The position numbers were made by a program, and so were the translations under genes. Below, in pieces: positions 50,231 to 59,361 of a stretch of 64,000 nt of DNA (positions within the stretch are counted from its first letter, which is position 1; each line of letters starts with the position of its first letter). The stretch is from Sandaracinobacteroides sp039808025. GTDB taxonomy: Bacteria > Pseudomonadota > Alphaproteobacteria > Sphingomonadales > Sphingomonadaceae. The notes under the pieces are model-generated. The model was not told where the DNA came from and ran no database searches. It worked only from the letters and a program-made list of their open reading frames with translations. The stretch lies in the NCBI GenBank assembly GCA_039808025.1, contig JBDHSK010000010.1, positions 35,667 to 99,666 on the forward strand, written 5' to 3'.

Positions 50231-51067
50231 TCACAAGAGGGCGCGCTGCACGGCTTCCGCCACACAGTCTGCGGCAACGGTGCCCAGTTCGGCAAGCAGC
50301 AGCGGGTCGACGTCGGCGGGGGTCTCGGGCGACAGGCCGAGTGCAAACAGCGTATCGCCGTCGAAGGGGGTATGAACGGGACGGATGGCGCGGGCAAGGC
50401 CGTCGTGCGCCATTGTCGCCAGCCGTCGGGCGGCGGGGCGGTTGAGCGGCACAGTGGTGGCGATGGCGCCGATGGTGGTGTTGGTTCCGGCAATGGCGAC
50501 CTTGGGGAAGGGCACTTTGCCGGCTGTTGGCGCCCCCACTTCGCCAAAGCTGTTGACGGCGACCAGCGCCGCCACCTGGCCGCCGCTGACCGTGGCGCGC
50601 GCAATCCCGACCCCGCCGCGACGGCTTCCGGCCACCGCGCCATGTCCGGCGCCCACGGCCCCCTCGGCCGGCGTGGGCGACAGTGCCGCCACTGCTTCGC
50701 GTGCCAGCCGCCGGTAGGGCGGGGTATCACCCCATTGCTTGTCGCCGCCGTTCGCCAGATCAAAGAGGATGGCAGCCGGCACCACCGGCACGTGCAGTCC
50801 GGCCAGCGGCAGGCCGATGTTGCGGGCGGCCAGCGCCAGCACCAGTTCGTCGGCAGCGGCAAGCCCGAACACGCTGCCTCCGGCCAGCGCCAGCCCATGC
50901 ACCCGCCCCACCAGCGTATCAGTGGCCAGTGCATCGGTCTCGCGGGTGCCGGGTCCGCCGCCGCGCACATCAACCGCCATCACGCAGGGGTGATCCGGAA
51001 CCAGCAGCGTGACCCCGGTGCGGGCCCGGAGGCAATGGGCATGGCCGATCTGCAGCCCCGGCAGCAT
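50231..51067 (-). CDS. P1/S58 family peptidase (DmpA/NylC-like self-cleaving hydrolase)
   Basis: 278 residues. N-terminal nucleophile-type family that cleaves itself before a Thr/Ser: the expected site is Asn196-Thr197 in AGTNTTIGAIATTVP, followed by NRPAARRLATMAHDGLARAI, characteristic of NylC/DmpA relatives. Other family blocks: PGLQIGHAHCLRARTGVTLL, DVRGGGPGTRETDAL, GGSVFGLAAADEL. Substrates of relatives include N-terminal D-amino acids and 6-aminohexanoate oligomers; the natural one here is unknown. ATG overlaps the trpS stop by one base. Confidence 0.93.
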   Translation of the reverse strand: MLPGLQIGHAHCLRARTGVTLLVPDHPCVMAVDVRGGGPGTRETDALATDTLVGRVHGLALAGGSVFGLAAADELVLALAARNIGLPLAGLHVPVVPAAILFDLANGGDKQWGDTPPYRRLAREAVAALSPTPAEGAVGAGHGAVAGSRRGGVGIARATVSGGQVAALVAVNSFGEVGAPTAGKVPFPKVAIAGTNTTIGAIATTVPLNRPAARRLATMAHDGLARAIRPVHTPFDGDTLFALGLSPETPADVDPLLLAELGTVAADCVAEAVQRALL

Positions 51068-52068
51068 CAGAGGAAGCCGACAGCCTCGCGCACTTCGGCC
51101 ATGGTGCGCGCAGCTACCGCCTGCGCCGCTTCGGCGCCGGCCACCAGCGCGGCGTCGATGGCGTCAGGGTTGGCGAGCAGGTCGCGGTAACGGGCGTTGA
51201 TCGGGTCGAGGTGGGCCACCACAACATCGGCAAGCGCCGGCTTGAACTGCCCGAACCCCTGGCCGCCAAAGCGATCGAGCACCTGGTCGACGGATTCCCC
51301 GGCAAGTGCGGCGTAGATTTCCACCAGATTGCGCGCTTCCGGACGGTCGGCAAGGCCCTCGGTGGTGGCCGGAAGCGGCTCCGGGTCGGTTTTTGCGCGC
51401 TTCAGCTTGGCGCGGATATCGTCGGCGCTGTCGGTCAGGTTGATGCGGCTCTGGTCTGACGGATCGGATTTCGACATCTTGGCAGCGCCGTCGCGCAGGC
51501 TTTTGATGCGCATGGCCGCCGGCGGCATGATCGGCTCGGGCAGCGGGAACAGCGCGACCCCCTGATCGCTATTGAACTTGGTGGCGGTATCGCGGGCCAG
51601 CTCAAGGTGCTGCTTCTGGTCTTCGCCTACCGGCACATGGGTGGCCTTGTACAGCAGCACGTCGGCGGCCTGCAGCACCGGGTAGGTATAAAGCCCGACC
51701 GAGGCGCCCTCGCGGTCCTTCCCGGATTTTTCCTTGAACTGGGTCATGCGGTTCAGCCAGCCGATGCGTGCCGTGCAGCCCAGCACCCACGCCAGCTCGG
51801 CATGTTCGGGAACCCGGCTCTGGTTGAACAGCGCCACCCTGGTGGGGTCGATGCCGGCGGCCATCAGCGCGGCGGCAATCTCGCGGGTGGAGCGGCGCAG
51901 CTCCTCCGGATCCTGACGCAGGGTGATGGCATGCATGTCGGCGATGAAGAAAAAGGCGCGATCACCGGATTTCAGGGCATTCTGCATCAGCACCCAGTTG
52001 CGGATGGCCCCCAGATAGTTGCCGAGGTGGAGATTTCCGGTCGGCTGGATGCCGGATACGATCAGCAT
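51067..52068 (-). CDS. trpS: Tryptophanyl-tRNA synthetase
   Basis: 333 residues, usual length. HIGH-type motif HLGN at 14-17 (SGIQPTGNLHLGNYLGAIRN), KMSKS loop AAKMSKSDPSDQSRI near residue 197, and VGEDQKQHLELARDTATKFN in the tRNA/Trp-binding region. Charges tRNA-Trp. Two nt after murJ and one-base overlap with the S58 peptidase gene. Confidence 0.98.
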   Translation of the reverse strand: MLIVSGIQPTGNLHLGNYLGAIRNWVLMQNALKSGDRAFFFIADMHAITLRQDPEELRRSTREIAAALMAAGIDPTRVALFNQSRVPEHAELAWVLGCTARIGWLNRMTQFKEKSGKDREGASVGLYTYPVLQAADVLLYKATHVPVGEDQKQHLELARDTATKFNSDQGVALFPLPEPIMPPAAMRIKSLRDGAAKMSKSDPSDQSRINLTDSADDIRAKLKRAKTDPEPLPATTEGLADRPEARNLVEIYAALAGESVDQVLDRFGGQGFGQFKPALADVVVAHLDPINARYRDLLANPDAIDAALVAGAEAAQAVAARTMAEVREAVGFL

Positions 52069-52070
52069 GA

Positions 52071-53636
52071 TTATCCTCTGCGAAATGATTCAACCAGTTG
52101 GCGCGGGCTCCAGGCGCCCAGCACATAGCCCGACCCGGCATAGACCAGTCCGCCAGCCCCGACCAGCAGCAACATACCAAGCGCCCGGTGCCCCAGCGAG
52201 CCTTGCGCCATCGGCAGCACCAGCGGGTTCAGAACCACCAGCACCACCGCCATAAGAAGGGCGGCCGCCGCCATGCGCGGGGCGGTGCGCCACAGGCCGT
52301 TGTCGGCGCGCCAGTGGCTGCGGCGTATCAGGATGGTGGCCAGCAGAGCAACGTTAAGCCAGGCCGACAGCGATGTGGCGATGGCGATTCCGACATGGGC
52401 GAACGGCACCGACAGCCACAGATTGCCGACGATGTTGGTGGCAATCGCCGCCAGAGCCACATACATGGGGGTGCGGGTATCGCCGCGGGCGTAAAAGCCC
52501 GGAGTCAGCACCTTCACCAGCATGTAGGCGACAAGACCGGTGGAAAAGGCGCGCAGCGCCGCGGCGCTCTGGATGCGGGCCTCGACGGTGAATTCGCCCT
52601 GCTGGAACAGTGCGGCGATGATCGGATCGGCGGAAATGATCAGCGCCATTGCGGCGGGCAGCCCGAACAGCAGCACGAACTCGATGCCGCGGTTCTGCTG
52701 GTGGATGGCGGCCTCGTCCTTGCCGGCGCCGATCAGCCGCCCCATGGTGGGCAGCAGAGCCACCCCCATGCCAACGCCGATCATCCCCAGCGCCAGCTGG
52801 TTCAGCCGGTCGGAATAATAGAGGTAGGAAATCGAACCCTGCGGCAGGTTGCGCGCCGCGATCATCGTGGAAATCAGCAGGTTGATCTGGGTTGCGCCGG
52901 CACCGATGGCGGCGGGGCCGATGCGGCGCAGCAGCGTTTTCACCTCGGGCGTCAGGTGCGGCCATGTAAGGCGCGGCAGAACGCCCACCCGCGCGCAATC
53001 CCACGCCAGCCACAGGAACTGCAGGATTCCGGCAACGGCAATAGCTGCCGCCTGAGTGGTGGCGGTTTCCACCGGGGTTGCGCCCCGGAACACCAGAAAG
53101 CCGATGATGAAGGTGAGGTTGAGCAGCACCGGAGCCGAGGCATAGACCCAGAACCGGTTGAGGGCGTTCAGCAACCCGCCAAGCAGCGAGGCGAGCGAGA
53201 TCAGCATCAGGTAGGGGAATGCCAGCCGTGTCAGCATCACCGTCAGTTCGAGCTTTTCGACCGAGCGGTCCTCAAAACCGCCGGTCATCGCCCAGACGAT
53301 GGGGGTGGCCGCCACCATGATGACGATGGTGAAGATCAGCAGCACCGGGAACAGCACGGCTAGCGCCTGCTCGGTCAGGCGCATGGCGCGGCGCAGGCCT
53401 TCGCTGTGATTGTCGCCCCCCAGCTGGTGTGAGACCAGCGGAACGAAGGCGGCGGTGAATGCCCCTTCGGCGAACAGCGACCGGAACAGGTTGGGCAGGC
53501 GAAACGCCACCAGGAAGGCATCGGCGGCAAAGCCTGCCCCCAGATAGCGGGCCATGAGGATTTCCCGCACCATGCCGACGATGCGGGACAATAGCGTCAT
53601 GGCGCCAACGGTGGTGGCGGCGCGAATGATCGACAT
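52071..53636 (-). CDS. murJ: Lipid II flippase MurJ
   Basis: 521 residues with about 14 hydrophobic helices. Characteristic opening RAATTVGAMTLLSRIVGMVR, then FRLPNLFRSLFAEGAFTAAF (functional Arg/Glu region), RRIGPAAIGAGATQINLLIS and RDTRTPMYVALAAIATNIVG. Flips lipid-linked peptidoglycan precursor across the inner membrane; normally essential. Between secB (38 nt) and trpS (2 nt). Confidence 0.97.
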   Translation of the reverse strand: MSIIRAATTVGAMTLLSRIVGMVREILMARYLGAGFAADAFLVAFRLPNLFRSLFAEGAFTAAFVPLVSHQLGGDNHSEGLRRAMRLTEQALAVLFPVLLIFTIVIMVAATPIVWAMTGGFEDRSVEKLELTVMLTRLAFPYLMLISLASLLGGLLNALNRFWVYASAPVLLNLTFIIGFLVFRGATPVETATTQAAAIAVAGILQFLWLAWDCARVGVLPRLTWPHLTPEVKTLLRRIGPAAIGAGATQINLLISTMIAARNLPQGSISYLYYSDRLNQLALGMIGVGMGVALLPTMGRLIGAGKDEAAIHQQNRGIEFVLLFGLPAAMALIISADPIIAALFQQGEFTVEARIQSAAALRAFSTGLVAYMLVKVLTPGFYARGDTRTPMYVALAAIATNIVGNLWLSVPFAHVGIAIATSLSAWLNVALLATILIRRSHWRADNGLWRTAPRMAAAALLMAVVLVVLNPLVLPMAQGSLGHRALGMLLLVGAGGLVYAGSGYVLGAWSPRQLVESFRRG

Positions 53637-53674
53637 GGCGCGTTATGGTCTCGCTGGCTGCCTGCCCGCTTGTG

Positions 53675-54196
53675 TCAGGCGTTGCCGACCGGCTGGTCGC
53701 CGCCTTTCTGGCGGGCTTCGAGCTGGTTGAGGTAGAGGCCGCCGAAATCGATCGGTTCCAGCATCAGTGGCGGGAAGCCGCCATCGCGGACCACATCGGC
53801 GATCACCCGGCGGGCGAACGGGAACAGGATGCGCGGGGCCTCGACGACGAGGAACGGCTCAAGCGCTTCGGGTGGGGCGCCGGCGATGCGGAACAGCCCG
53901 GCGTACACCAGCTCGACCTGGAAGGCGAGGCGGTCTTCCTGACTGCGGGCGGCGACGTCGATCTTCAGCTCGACCTCGAACATGTCCTGACCGCCCGAGC
54001 GGGCGTTCACATTGACGTTGATCTCGATCTTGGGCTGGCCCTGCATCTGCAGCGACGCCGGGGCATTGGGGTTCTCGAACGACAGGTCTTTCACATACTG
54101 GGCAAGAATGCCGGCCTGAGGCGCCAGATCGGCACCATTGGCAAGGGCTTCGGCGGCTTCCGGGGTGATCTCGGTCATCTCAATCGGTTCCTGCAT
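53675..54196 (-). CDS. secB: Protein-export chaperone SecB
   Basis: 173 residues. Tetrameric cytoplasmic chaperone keeping exported proteins unfolded and handing them to SecA. Family motifs: ILAQYVKDLSFENPNAPASL, PKIEINVNVNARSGGQDMFE, EVELKIDV, APRILFPFARRVIADVVRDG and FPPLMLEPIDFGGLYLNQLE. First gene of the minus-strand run; divergent from the Tim44-like gene, the standard alphaproteobacterial arrangement. Confidence 0.97.
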   Translation of the reverse strand: MQEPIEMTEITPEAAEALANGADLAPQAGILAQYVKDLSFENPNAPASLQMQGQPKIEINVNVNARSGGQDMFEVELKIDVAARSQEDRLAFQVELVYAGLFRIAGAPPEALEPFLVVEAPRILFPFARRVIADVVRDGGFPPLMLEPIDFGGLYLNQLEARQKGGDQPVGNA

Positions 54197-54328
54197 TGGT
54201 CGTTGGTGGGGCTGGCATGCGGCGACCGGGTTGGCGGCGCGGCCAGTGGCAACAGAGAATCTGTGGCTGTCGCGCTAGCAGCCATGCGTGAATCCGGCAA
54301 GCGGGGTTGCGCCTTGGCTGTCAAGGCT

Positions 54329-54360
54329 TATGTGATATGTGTTATGTGATATGCGATATG
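54329..54360. repeat. Short direct repeats of TATGTGATATG between secB and the Tim44-like gene
   Basis: tatgtgatatg occurs at 54329-54339 and again at 54343-54353, followed by a third gatatg (54355-54360). The cluster is AT-rich within a 262-nt divergent control region and could be an operator or promoter for either gene. No regulator can be assigned. Confidence 0.6.
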
Positions 54361-54458
54361 CATGGTGGAATCGCAACGCGCGGTTCGGTATGCCATGGCT
54401 GCGGCAGGGTGCGGGTTGCCAAAAGGGACCCGTCTGCCGGGAAGGATGAGTTTTTCGT

Positions 54459-55178
54459 ATGCAGAGCGGCTGGGTGGAGATTGTATTTCTGGCGATGCTG
54501 GCGGCCTTCATCGGCCTCAGGCTCTACCATGTGCTTGGCCGCCGTACCGAACGCACCGGCACCGAGCGGGCCGCCCCTGACAAGCCCGCCGACAAGCCGC
54601 TGGTCAGCGCCTTCCGCCCCAGCCGGCCGGTGGTGGCTGCCACCCGGGTGCCGGCCGAAGGCAGTGCCGGACTGCTCGATATTCCCGCCACCGCCAGTGC
54701 CAGCGTGCGCTCCGGCCTTCAGGCCATTGCCGATGTCGACCCGCATTTCCGGGTGGGGCATTTCCTTGATGGCGCAAGTGGCGCCTACCGGATGGTGCTG
54801 GAAGCCTTCTGGTCCAATGACCGCGGCCAGATAGCCGAGCTGGTTTCCGACGAGATGCTTGCAGATTTCAGCGCCGCGCTCGTGGCCCGCAAGGAAGCCG
54901 GAGAGCGGGTGGACAACCGCCTGATCGCCATCGATTCCGCCGAGATCGTCGAGGCAGGCCTCAATGGCACCATGGCCGAAGTGACGGTACGCTTCGATGC
55001 CGAGATCGTCTCGGCCACCCGTGATTCCGCCGGACGCCTGATCGCGGGAGACCCGCACGCCAGTGTCGAGACCCACGACCTGTGGACGTTCAGCCGCCAT
55101 ACCGCCTCGTCGGACCCGGCGTGGATTCTGATCGCCACCGACGAAGATACCGACGAAAACACCGACGAAACCGCGTGA
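54459..55178 (+). CDS. Tim44/TimA family adaptor protein
   Basis: 239 residues. N-terminal membrane helix (WVEIVFLAMLAAFIGLRLYH), a Pro/Arg-rich linker, and a C-terminal Tim44-like domain (RVGHFLDGASGAYRMVLEAF, then EVTVRFDAEIVSATRDSAGR). In mitochondria Tim44 anchors Hsp70 to the import channel; the bacterial protein is thought to act at the inner membrane in export or assembly. The tail is acidic (DEDTDENTDETA). Stop overlaps the mltA start (GTGA). Gene order secB / Tim44-like / mltA / smr is conserved in alphaproteobacteria. Confidence 0.92.
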   Translation: MQSGWVEIVFLAMLAAFIGLRLYHVLGRRTERTGTERAAPDKPADKPLVSAFRPSRPVVAATRVPAEGSAGLLDIPATASASVRSGLQAIADVDPHFRVGHFLDGASGAYRMVLEAFWSNDRGQIAELVSDEMLADFSAALVARKEAGERVDNRLIAIDSAEIVEAGLNGTMAEVTVRFDAEIVSATRDSAGRLIAGDPHASVETHDLWTFSRHTASSDPAWILIATDEDTDENTDETA

Positions 55179-56377
55179 AGGGGGGCGTCTGGCTGCTGCC
55201 GGCGTTGCTGCTTGCGGCCTGCGCCCACCATCCGCATCGGCCCGAGGCGGAAGTCTTGCCTGTGAAACCGCCGGTGGCCGGGCCAACCACACCCGCGGCT
55301 GAGCCGCCTGCCACACCCGCGGCTGAGCCGCCTGCCACACCTGCGGCCGTGGCGAGGGTCGCAGCGCCGATTGCCGGCTTTGTTGCTGACGATCTGGCGC
55401 TGAAGGCGTTTCGCCGGGCCTGCCCGCAGTTGCTGAAGCGCAAGGATGTCAGCGGCCTGACCCGTCCCGAAGACTGGCAGGACGCCTGCGCCGATACCGG
55501 TAATGACGCCACCGCGTTTTTCCAGCGCCACTTCACCCCGGTACAGCTGGGCGATGGCCGGGGGCTGGCAACCGGCTATTACGAACCGCTGGTGAAGGGC
55601 CATGTGCGGCCGGTGGCGGGCGGGGCCGCCATTCTCGGGCGGCCGCCGGAACTGGTCGATATCGATCTGACAGCCTTCGCAGTGGCGCTGGCTCCGGGCG
55701 CGCCAACGATCCTGCGCGGGCTTGCTGGCAAGGGCAAGGTGGTGCCGGCCCCTGATCGCGCTGCCATCGAGGATGGCGCCTTTGCCGGGCGCGGGCTGGA
55801 ACTGGGGTGGGCCGACGATCCGGTCGATCTGTTCTTCCTGCAGATCCAGGGCTCGGGACGGCTGCAACTGCCCGATGGCAGCAGCTTTCGCATCGGCTAT
55901 GCCGGGCAGAATGGCCACCCCTATGTAGCGATCGGCCGCCTTCTGAAAGAACACGGACTGCTGGAAAAGGCGGGAATGGCCGAGATACGGGCGTGGCTGG
56001 CCGCCAACCCGCAGGCCGGGCGGGCGCTGATGCGCGAAAACCCCAGCTATGTGTTTTTCCGCCGCCTGCCCGATAGCCTCGATGGGCCGATCGGGTCGCT
56101 GGGGGTGCCGCTGCTGGCGCTTGCCAATGCCGCAGCCGACCGCACCCGGATGCCGCTGGGGGTGCCGGTATGGCTGGAGACCACGGTTCAGGGCCAGCCG
56201 CTGCGCCGCCTGCTGGTGGTGGCAGATACCGGGGGCGCCATCAGGGGAGACAACCGCTTTGACATCTTTTTCGGCGCTGGCGCGGATGCTGCCCGCAAGG
56301 CAGGTGCTCTGGCATCGCCGGTAAAGGCGTGGTTGCTGCTGCCGCGCTCGGCGGCCGGGCGGCTGGCGCCGGAATGA
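55175..56377 (+). CDS. mltA: Membrane-bound lytic murein transglycosylase A (lipoprotein)
   Basis: 400 residues from GTG at 55175. Lipobox LAAC with Cys16 after a short hydrophobic signal (GGVWLLPALLLAACA), so an outer-membrane lipoprotein. Then a TPAAEPPA repeat linker, the MltA domain (GLATGYYEPLVKG, DPVDLFFLQIQGSGRLQLPD, RIGYAGQNGHPYVAIGRLL) and the 3D domain with the catalytic Asp in LLVVADTGGAIRGDNRFDIF. Cleaves glycan strands to form anhydromuropeptides. 4-nt overlaps with both neighbours. Confidence 0.96.
   Translation: MKGGVWLLPALLLAACAHHPHRPEAEVLPVKPPVAGPTTPAAEPPATPAAEPPATPAAVARVAAPIAGFVADDLALKAFRRACPQLLKRKDVSGLTRPEDWQDACADTGNDATAFFQRHFTPVQLGDGRGLATGYYEPLVKGHVRPVAGGAAILGRPPELVDIDLTAFAVALAPGAPTILRGLAGKGKVVPAPDRAAIEDGAFAGRGLELGWADDPVDLFFLQIQGSGRLQLPDGSSFRIGYAGQNGHPYVAIGRLLKEHGLLEKAGMAEIRAWLAANPQAGRALMRENPSYVFFRRLPDSLDGPIGSLGVPLLALANAAADRTRMPLGVPVWLETTVQGQPLRRLLVVADTGGAIRGDNRFDIFFGAGADAARKAGALASPVKAWLLLPRSAAGRLAPE
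55288..55347 (+). repeat. 24-bp tandem repeat in the mltA linker
   Basis: The unit cacacccgcggctgagccgc plus ctgc occurs at 55288-55311 and 55312-55335, with a partial third copy to 55347. It encodes TPAAEPPA in the flexible region just after the lipid anchor. Copy-number change would alter linker length in frame. Confidence 0.85.
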
Positions 56378-56910
56378 GCCGCCCGCTCGACCCCGAGGGC
56401 CAGGCCCTGTGGGAGAAGGTGGCCGCCACCGTGCGGCGGCTCGACCAGCCGCGACGAGGGACGGCGCCGGTGCGGCCAATCGCAACCCCCCACCGGCTGC
56501 CAGCTGCCCCTGACCGGCCCGCGCGCATCACCGGCACCCACGCGGAAACGCTCGATGGTGGCTGGGACCGACGGATCGCCCAGGGGAAGATCGAGCCGCA
56601 GATGGTGATCGACCTGCACGGTCTGAGCCGCGAGGGCGCGCGGCACCTGCTGTACCGGCGGCTGCATGTGGCGCGCCAACGTCGGGTGCGCATCGTGCTG
56701 GTGATCACCGGCAAGGGCCACCGGCCCGGCCCGGAACCCGCTGATCTGGTTCCCGGGCTGTCCGCCGGGGCAACCCCGCGCGGCAGTATTCGTGCTGAAC
56801 TGCCGCGCTGGCTGGGCGAGCAGGGGCTGAGTGAGGTGATTGCCGCCGTGCGCAACGCCCACCCCCGCCACGGCGGGGCTGGCGCCGTCTACCTGATTCT
56901 GCGACGCTGA
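56374..56910 (+). CDS. Smr/MutS2 C-terminal domain protein
   Basis: 178 residues from the ATG at 56374. The Smr domain occupies the second half: PQMVIDLHGLSREGARHLLY (the DLHGL motif), RIVLVITGKGHRP (T-G-x-G-x-H motif), and NAHPRHGGAGAVYLIL. Smr domains bind and nick nucleic acids. The first 70 residues are Arg/Pro-rich. ATG overlaps the mltA stop by 4 nt. Confidence 0.94.
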   Translation: MSRPLDPEGQALWEKVAATVRRLDQPRRGTAPVRPIATPHRLPAAPDRPARITGTHAETLDGGWDRRIAQGKIEPQMVIDLHGLSREGARHLLYRRLHVARQRRVRIVLVITGKGHRPGPEPADLVPGLSAGATPRGSIRAELPRWLGEQGLSEVIAAVRNAHPRHGGAGAVYLILRR

Positions 56911-56954
56911 GGGCCGGTTCACCGCTGCTCTGCGCAAGGATGAATGGAGACGTC

Positions 56955-57656
56955 ATGCCCCTAAACCCCAGCCTCGCTGATCTTGGATTGCGGCTGTTGC
57001 TGACGCTGGTTGCCGGCGTGGTGATCGGAATCAACCGCGAAGAGCGCGGCCATGCCGCTGGCCTGCGCACCACCATGCTGGTGTGTCTGGCGGCCGCGGT
57101 TGCGACCATTCAGGCCAATCTGCTGCTGTCGGCCAGCGGGCGGGCCAGCGATGCCTTTGCGGTGATGGATGTGATGCGGCTGCCGCTGGGCATTCTTTCA
57201 GGCATGGGGTTCATTGGCGCCGGGGCCATCCTGCGGCGTGGCGACCTGATCAGCGGGGTGACGACGGCGGCCACCTTGTGGCTGGTGACGGTGATCGGCC
57301 TGTGCTTTGGCGGTGGCCAGCTGCTGCTGGGGGCCGTGACAACGGCACTGGCGTGGGTGATCCTCTATCTGTTGAAGCGCTTTGATCGCATCATGGTGCG
57401 TGAACACAAGGCGATGTTGACGGTGCACTGCGACCTCGCGGCCAGCATCGGCACGGCCGTGAAGGCCGTGCTCGACGAAGGCGGGATTCATTCGCGCTAT
57501 GTCAGGGGGAGCTATGATCAGGGATCAGCGACTGCCGAACTCAGTTATGATGTCCGCTGGAAGTCCCGCTGGGCCAACACCGAACCGCGCGCCCTGATCG
57601 ACCAGCTGCTGGCCCTTCCGGCAGTAACCGCAGTGGAGTGGACCGGCAGCGCCTGA
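56955..57656 (+). CDS. MgtC/SapB family membrane protein
   Basis: 233 residues from the ATG at 56955, which has GGAG 5 nt upstream; the ATG at 56940 has no spacing for an RBS. Family signature: LTLVAGVVIGINREERGHAA, LRTTMLVCLAAAVATIQANL, GILSGMGFIGAGAILRRGDL and GVTTAATLWLVTVIGLCFGG; five membrane helices and a C-terminal cytoplasmic ACT-like part. MgtC proteins support growth at low magnesium and in acid. Convergent with ilvC. Confidence 0.93.
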   Translation: MPLNPSLADLGLRLLLTLVAGVVIGINREERGHAAGLRTTMLVCLAAAVATIQANLLLSASGRASDAFAVMDVMRLPLGILSGMGFIGAGAILRRGDLISGVTTAATLWLVTVIGLCFGGGQLLLGAVTTALAWVILYLLKRFDRIMVREHKAMLTVHCDLAASIGTAVKAVLDEGGIHSRYVRGSYDQGSATAELSYDVRWKSRWANTEPRALIDQLLALPAVTAVEWTGSA

Positions 57657-57673
57657 GGCAGCGTCTGAGGACG

Positions 57674-57705
57674 GGGCAGCCGGGCGATGTGGCACCCGGC
57701 TGCCC
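57674..57705. terminator. Hairpin between the mgtC-family gene and ilvC
   Basis: gggcagccggg (57674-57684) and cccggctgccc (57695-57705) pair perfectly over 11 bp around a 10-nt loop in the gap between two convergent genes. U-tracts are poor on both strands, so it may act as a rho-independent terminator only weakly. Confidence 0.55.
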
Positions 57706-57743
57706 GCCTGTTCTGCTGCCCGCCTGATCTGTTGCCGGCCCGA

Positions 57744-58763
57744 TCAGTTGCGGGTCTTGTCGACCAGCTTGCCCTTGCCGATCCACGGCATCATGGCGCG
57801 CAGCCTTGCCCCCACTTCCTCGATGGGGTGGGCGGCTGCCTGCTTGCGCGCCGCCTTAAGTTCCGGCTGGCCGGCGCGGTTGTCGAGAATGAAGTTCTTC
57901 ACGAACCGCCCGCCCTGAATGTCGGCGAGCACCCGCTTCATCTCGGCCTTGGTGTCGGCAGTGATGATCCGCGGGCCGGTGGTGATGTCGCCATATTCGG
58001 CGGTGTTGCTGATCGAATAGCGCATGTTGGCAATGCCGCCTTCATACATCAGGTCGACGATCAGCTTCACTTCGTGGAGGCATTCGAAATAGGCCATTTC
58101 CGGGGCATAGCCGGCCTCGACCAGCGTTTCGAACCCGGCCTGAATGAGGTGGCTGAGACCGCCGCACAGCACCGCCTGTTCGCCGAACAGGTCGGTCTCG
58201 CATTCCTCGCGGAAGTTGGTTTCGATGATGCCCGAACGGCCGCCGCCGATCGCCGAGGCATAGGAGAGCGCCACGTCCATGGCATTGCCCGAGGCATCCT
58301 GCGCCACTGCCACCAGGCAGGGAACGCCGCCGCCGCGCTGGTATTCCGAGCGCACGGTATGGCCGGGGCCCTTGGGGGCGATCATGATCACGTCGATGTC
58401 GGCCCGCGGTTCGATCAGGCCGAAGTGCACGTTGAGGCCATGGGCAAAGGCGAGCGCCGCCCCCGGCTTCAGGTTGGCTGCGAGATCGTCGGCATAGATG
58501 GCGGCCTGATGCTCGTCGGGGGCAAGGATCATCACGATGTCGGCCCATTTGGCGGCATCGGCGTTCGACAGCACCTTGAAACCGGCGGCCGCGGCCTTGG
58601 CGGCGCTCGATGAGCCGGGCCGCAGGGCGACGGCCACCTCGGCCACACCCGAATCGCGCAGATTCTGGGCATGGGCATGGCCCTGGCTGCCATAACCGAC
58701 GATGGCGACCTTCTTGGCCTTTACCAGCGCCAGATCGGCGTCGGCATCATAATAAACCCGCAT
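57744..58763 (-). CDS. ilvC: Ketol-acid reductoisomerase (class I)
   Basis: 339 residues from the ATG at 58763 (RVYYDADADLALVKAKKVAI). NADPH-dependent isomeroreductase in isoleucine/valine synthesis. GxGxxG fold VAIVGYGSQGHAHAQNL, metal-binding segments ETNFREECETDLFGEQAVLC and GYAPEMAYFECLHEVKLIVD, and NTAEYGDITTGPRII. The length is that of the short class I enzyme. Third gene of ilvB-ilvN-ilvC, 55 nt after ilvN. Confidence 0.98.
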   Translation of the reverse strand: MRVYYDADADLALVKAKKVAIVGYGSQGHAHAQNLRDSGVAEVAVALRPGSSSAAKAAAAGFKVLSNADAAKWADIVMILAPDEHQAAIYADDLAANLKPGAALAFAHGLNVHFGLIEPRADIDVIMIAPKGPGHTVRSEYQRGGGVPCLVAVAQDASGNAMDVALSYASAIGGGRSGIIETNFREECETDLFGEQAVLCGGLSHLIQAGFETLVEAGYAPEMAYFECLHEVKLIVDLMYEGGIANMRYSISNTAEYGDITTGPRIITADTKAEMKRVLADIQGGRFVKNFILDNRAGQPELKAARKQAAAHPIEEVGARLRAMMPWIGKGKLVDKTRN

Positions 58764-58818
58764 GAAACATCCTCTCGATTGCAATGAAATCTGGCTTGAA
58801 CTTCCGTTTGGCCGGTTG

Positions 58819-59361
58819 TCAGGGGGCCTCGGCGCCGCGGCTCAGCGCCACGACGCCACCACGCGCCACTTCCACCAGCCCCACTTCGCGCATCAGCTCG
58901 ATGAACTGGTCGACCTTGGCGGTCGAGCCGGAAATCTCGAACACGAAGCTGCGGGTGGTGGTATCGACGGGCCGGGCGCGGAACACGCCGGCCAGGCGCA
59001 GCGCCTCGACACGCTTCTCGCCAACGCCCGCCACCTTCACCAGCGCCAGCTCGCGCTCGACATGGGGGCCAAGCTCGGTGAGGTCGGTGACGGAATGTAC
59101 CGGCACCAGCCGGTCGAGCTGGGCGCGGATCTGGTCGATCACCCGGCGCGGGCCGGAGGTGACGATGGTTATGCGCGACAGCGCCCCGTCGTCTGCGATG
59201 TCTTCGCTGATGTCGGCCACGGTCAGCGATTCGATATTGTAGCCGCGCGACGAAAACAGCCCAACGATACGGCCAAGCACCCCGGCCTCGTTGTCGACGA
59301 TGATTGACAGGGTGTGGCTTTCCGCCTGCTCCTCGGGGAAGGGTTGTCTGGAATAAGCCAT
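58819..59361 (-). CDS. ilvN: Acetolactate synthase small (regulatory) subunit
   Basis: 180 residues. Two ACT-type domains: HTLSIIVDNEAGVLGRIVGL with FSSRGYNIESLTVADISED at the N-terminus, and a C-terminal part RELALVKVAGVGEKRVEALR and ISGSTAKVDQFIELMREVGL. Activates IlvB and mediates valine feedback inhibition. The name ilvH is used for the same subunit in some genomes. Its ATG shares one base with the ilvB stop. Confidence 0.97.
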   Translation of the reverse strand: MAYSRQPFPEEQAESHTLSIIVDNEAGVLGRIVGLFSSRGYNIESLTVADISEDIADDGALSRITIVTSGPRRVIDQIRAQLDRLVPVHSVTDLTELGPHVERELALVKVAGVGEKRVEALRLAGVFRARPVDTTTRSFVFEISGSTAKVDQFIELMREVGLVEVARGGVVALSRGAEAP

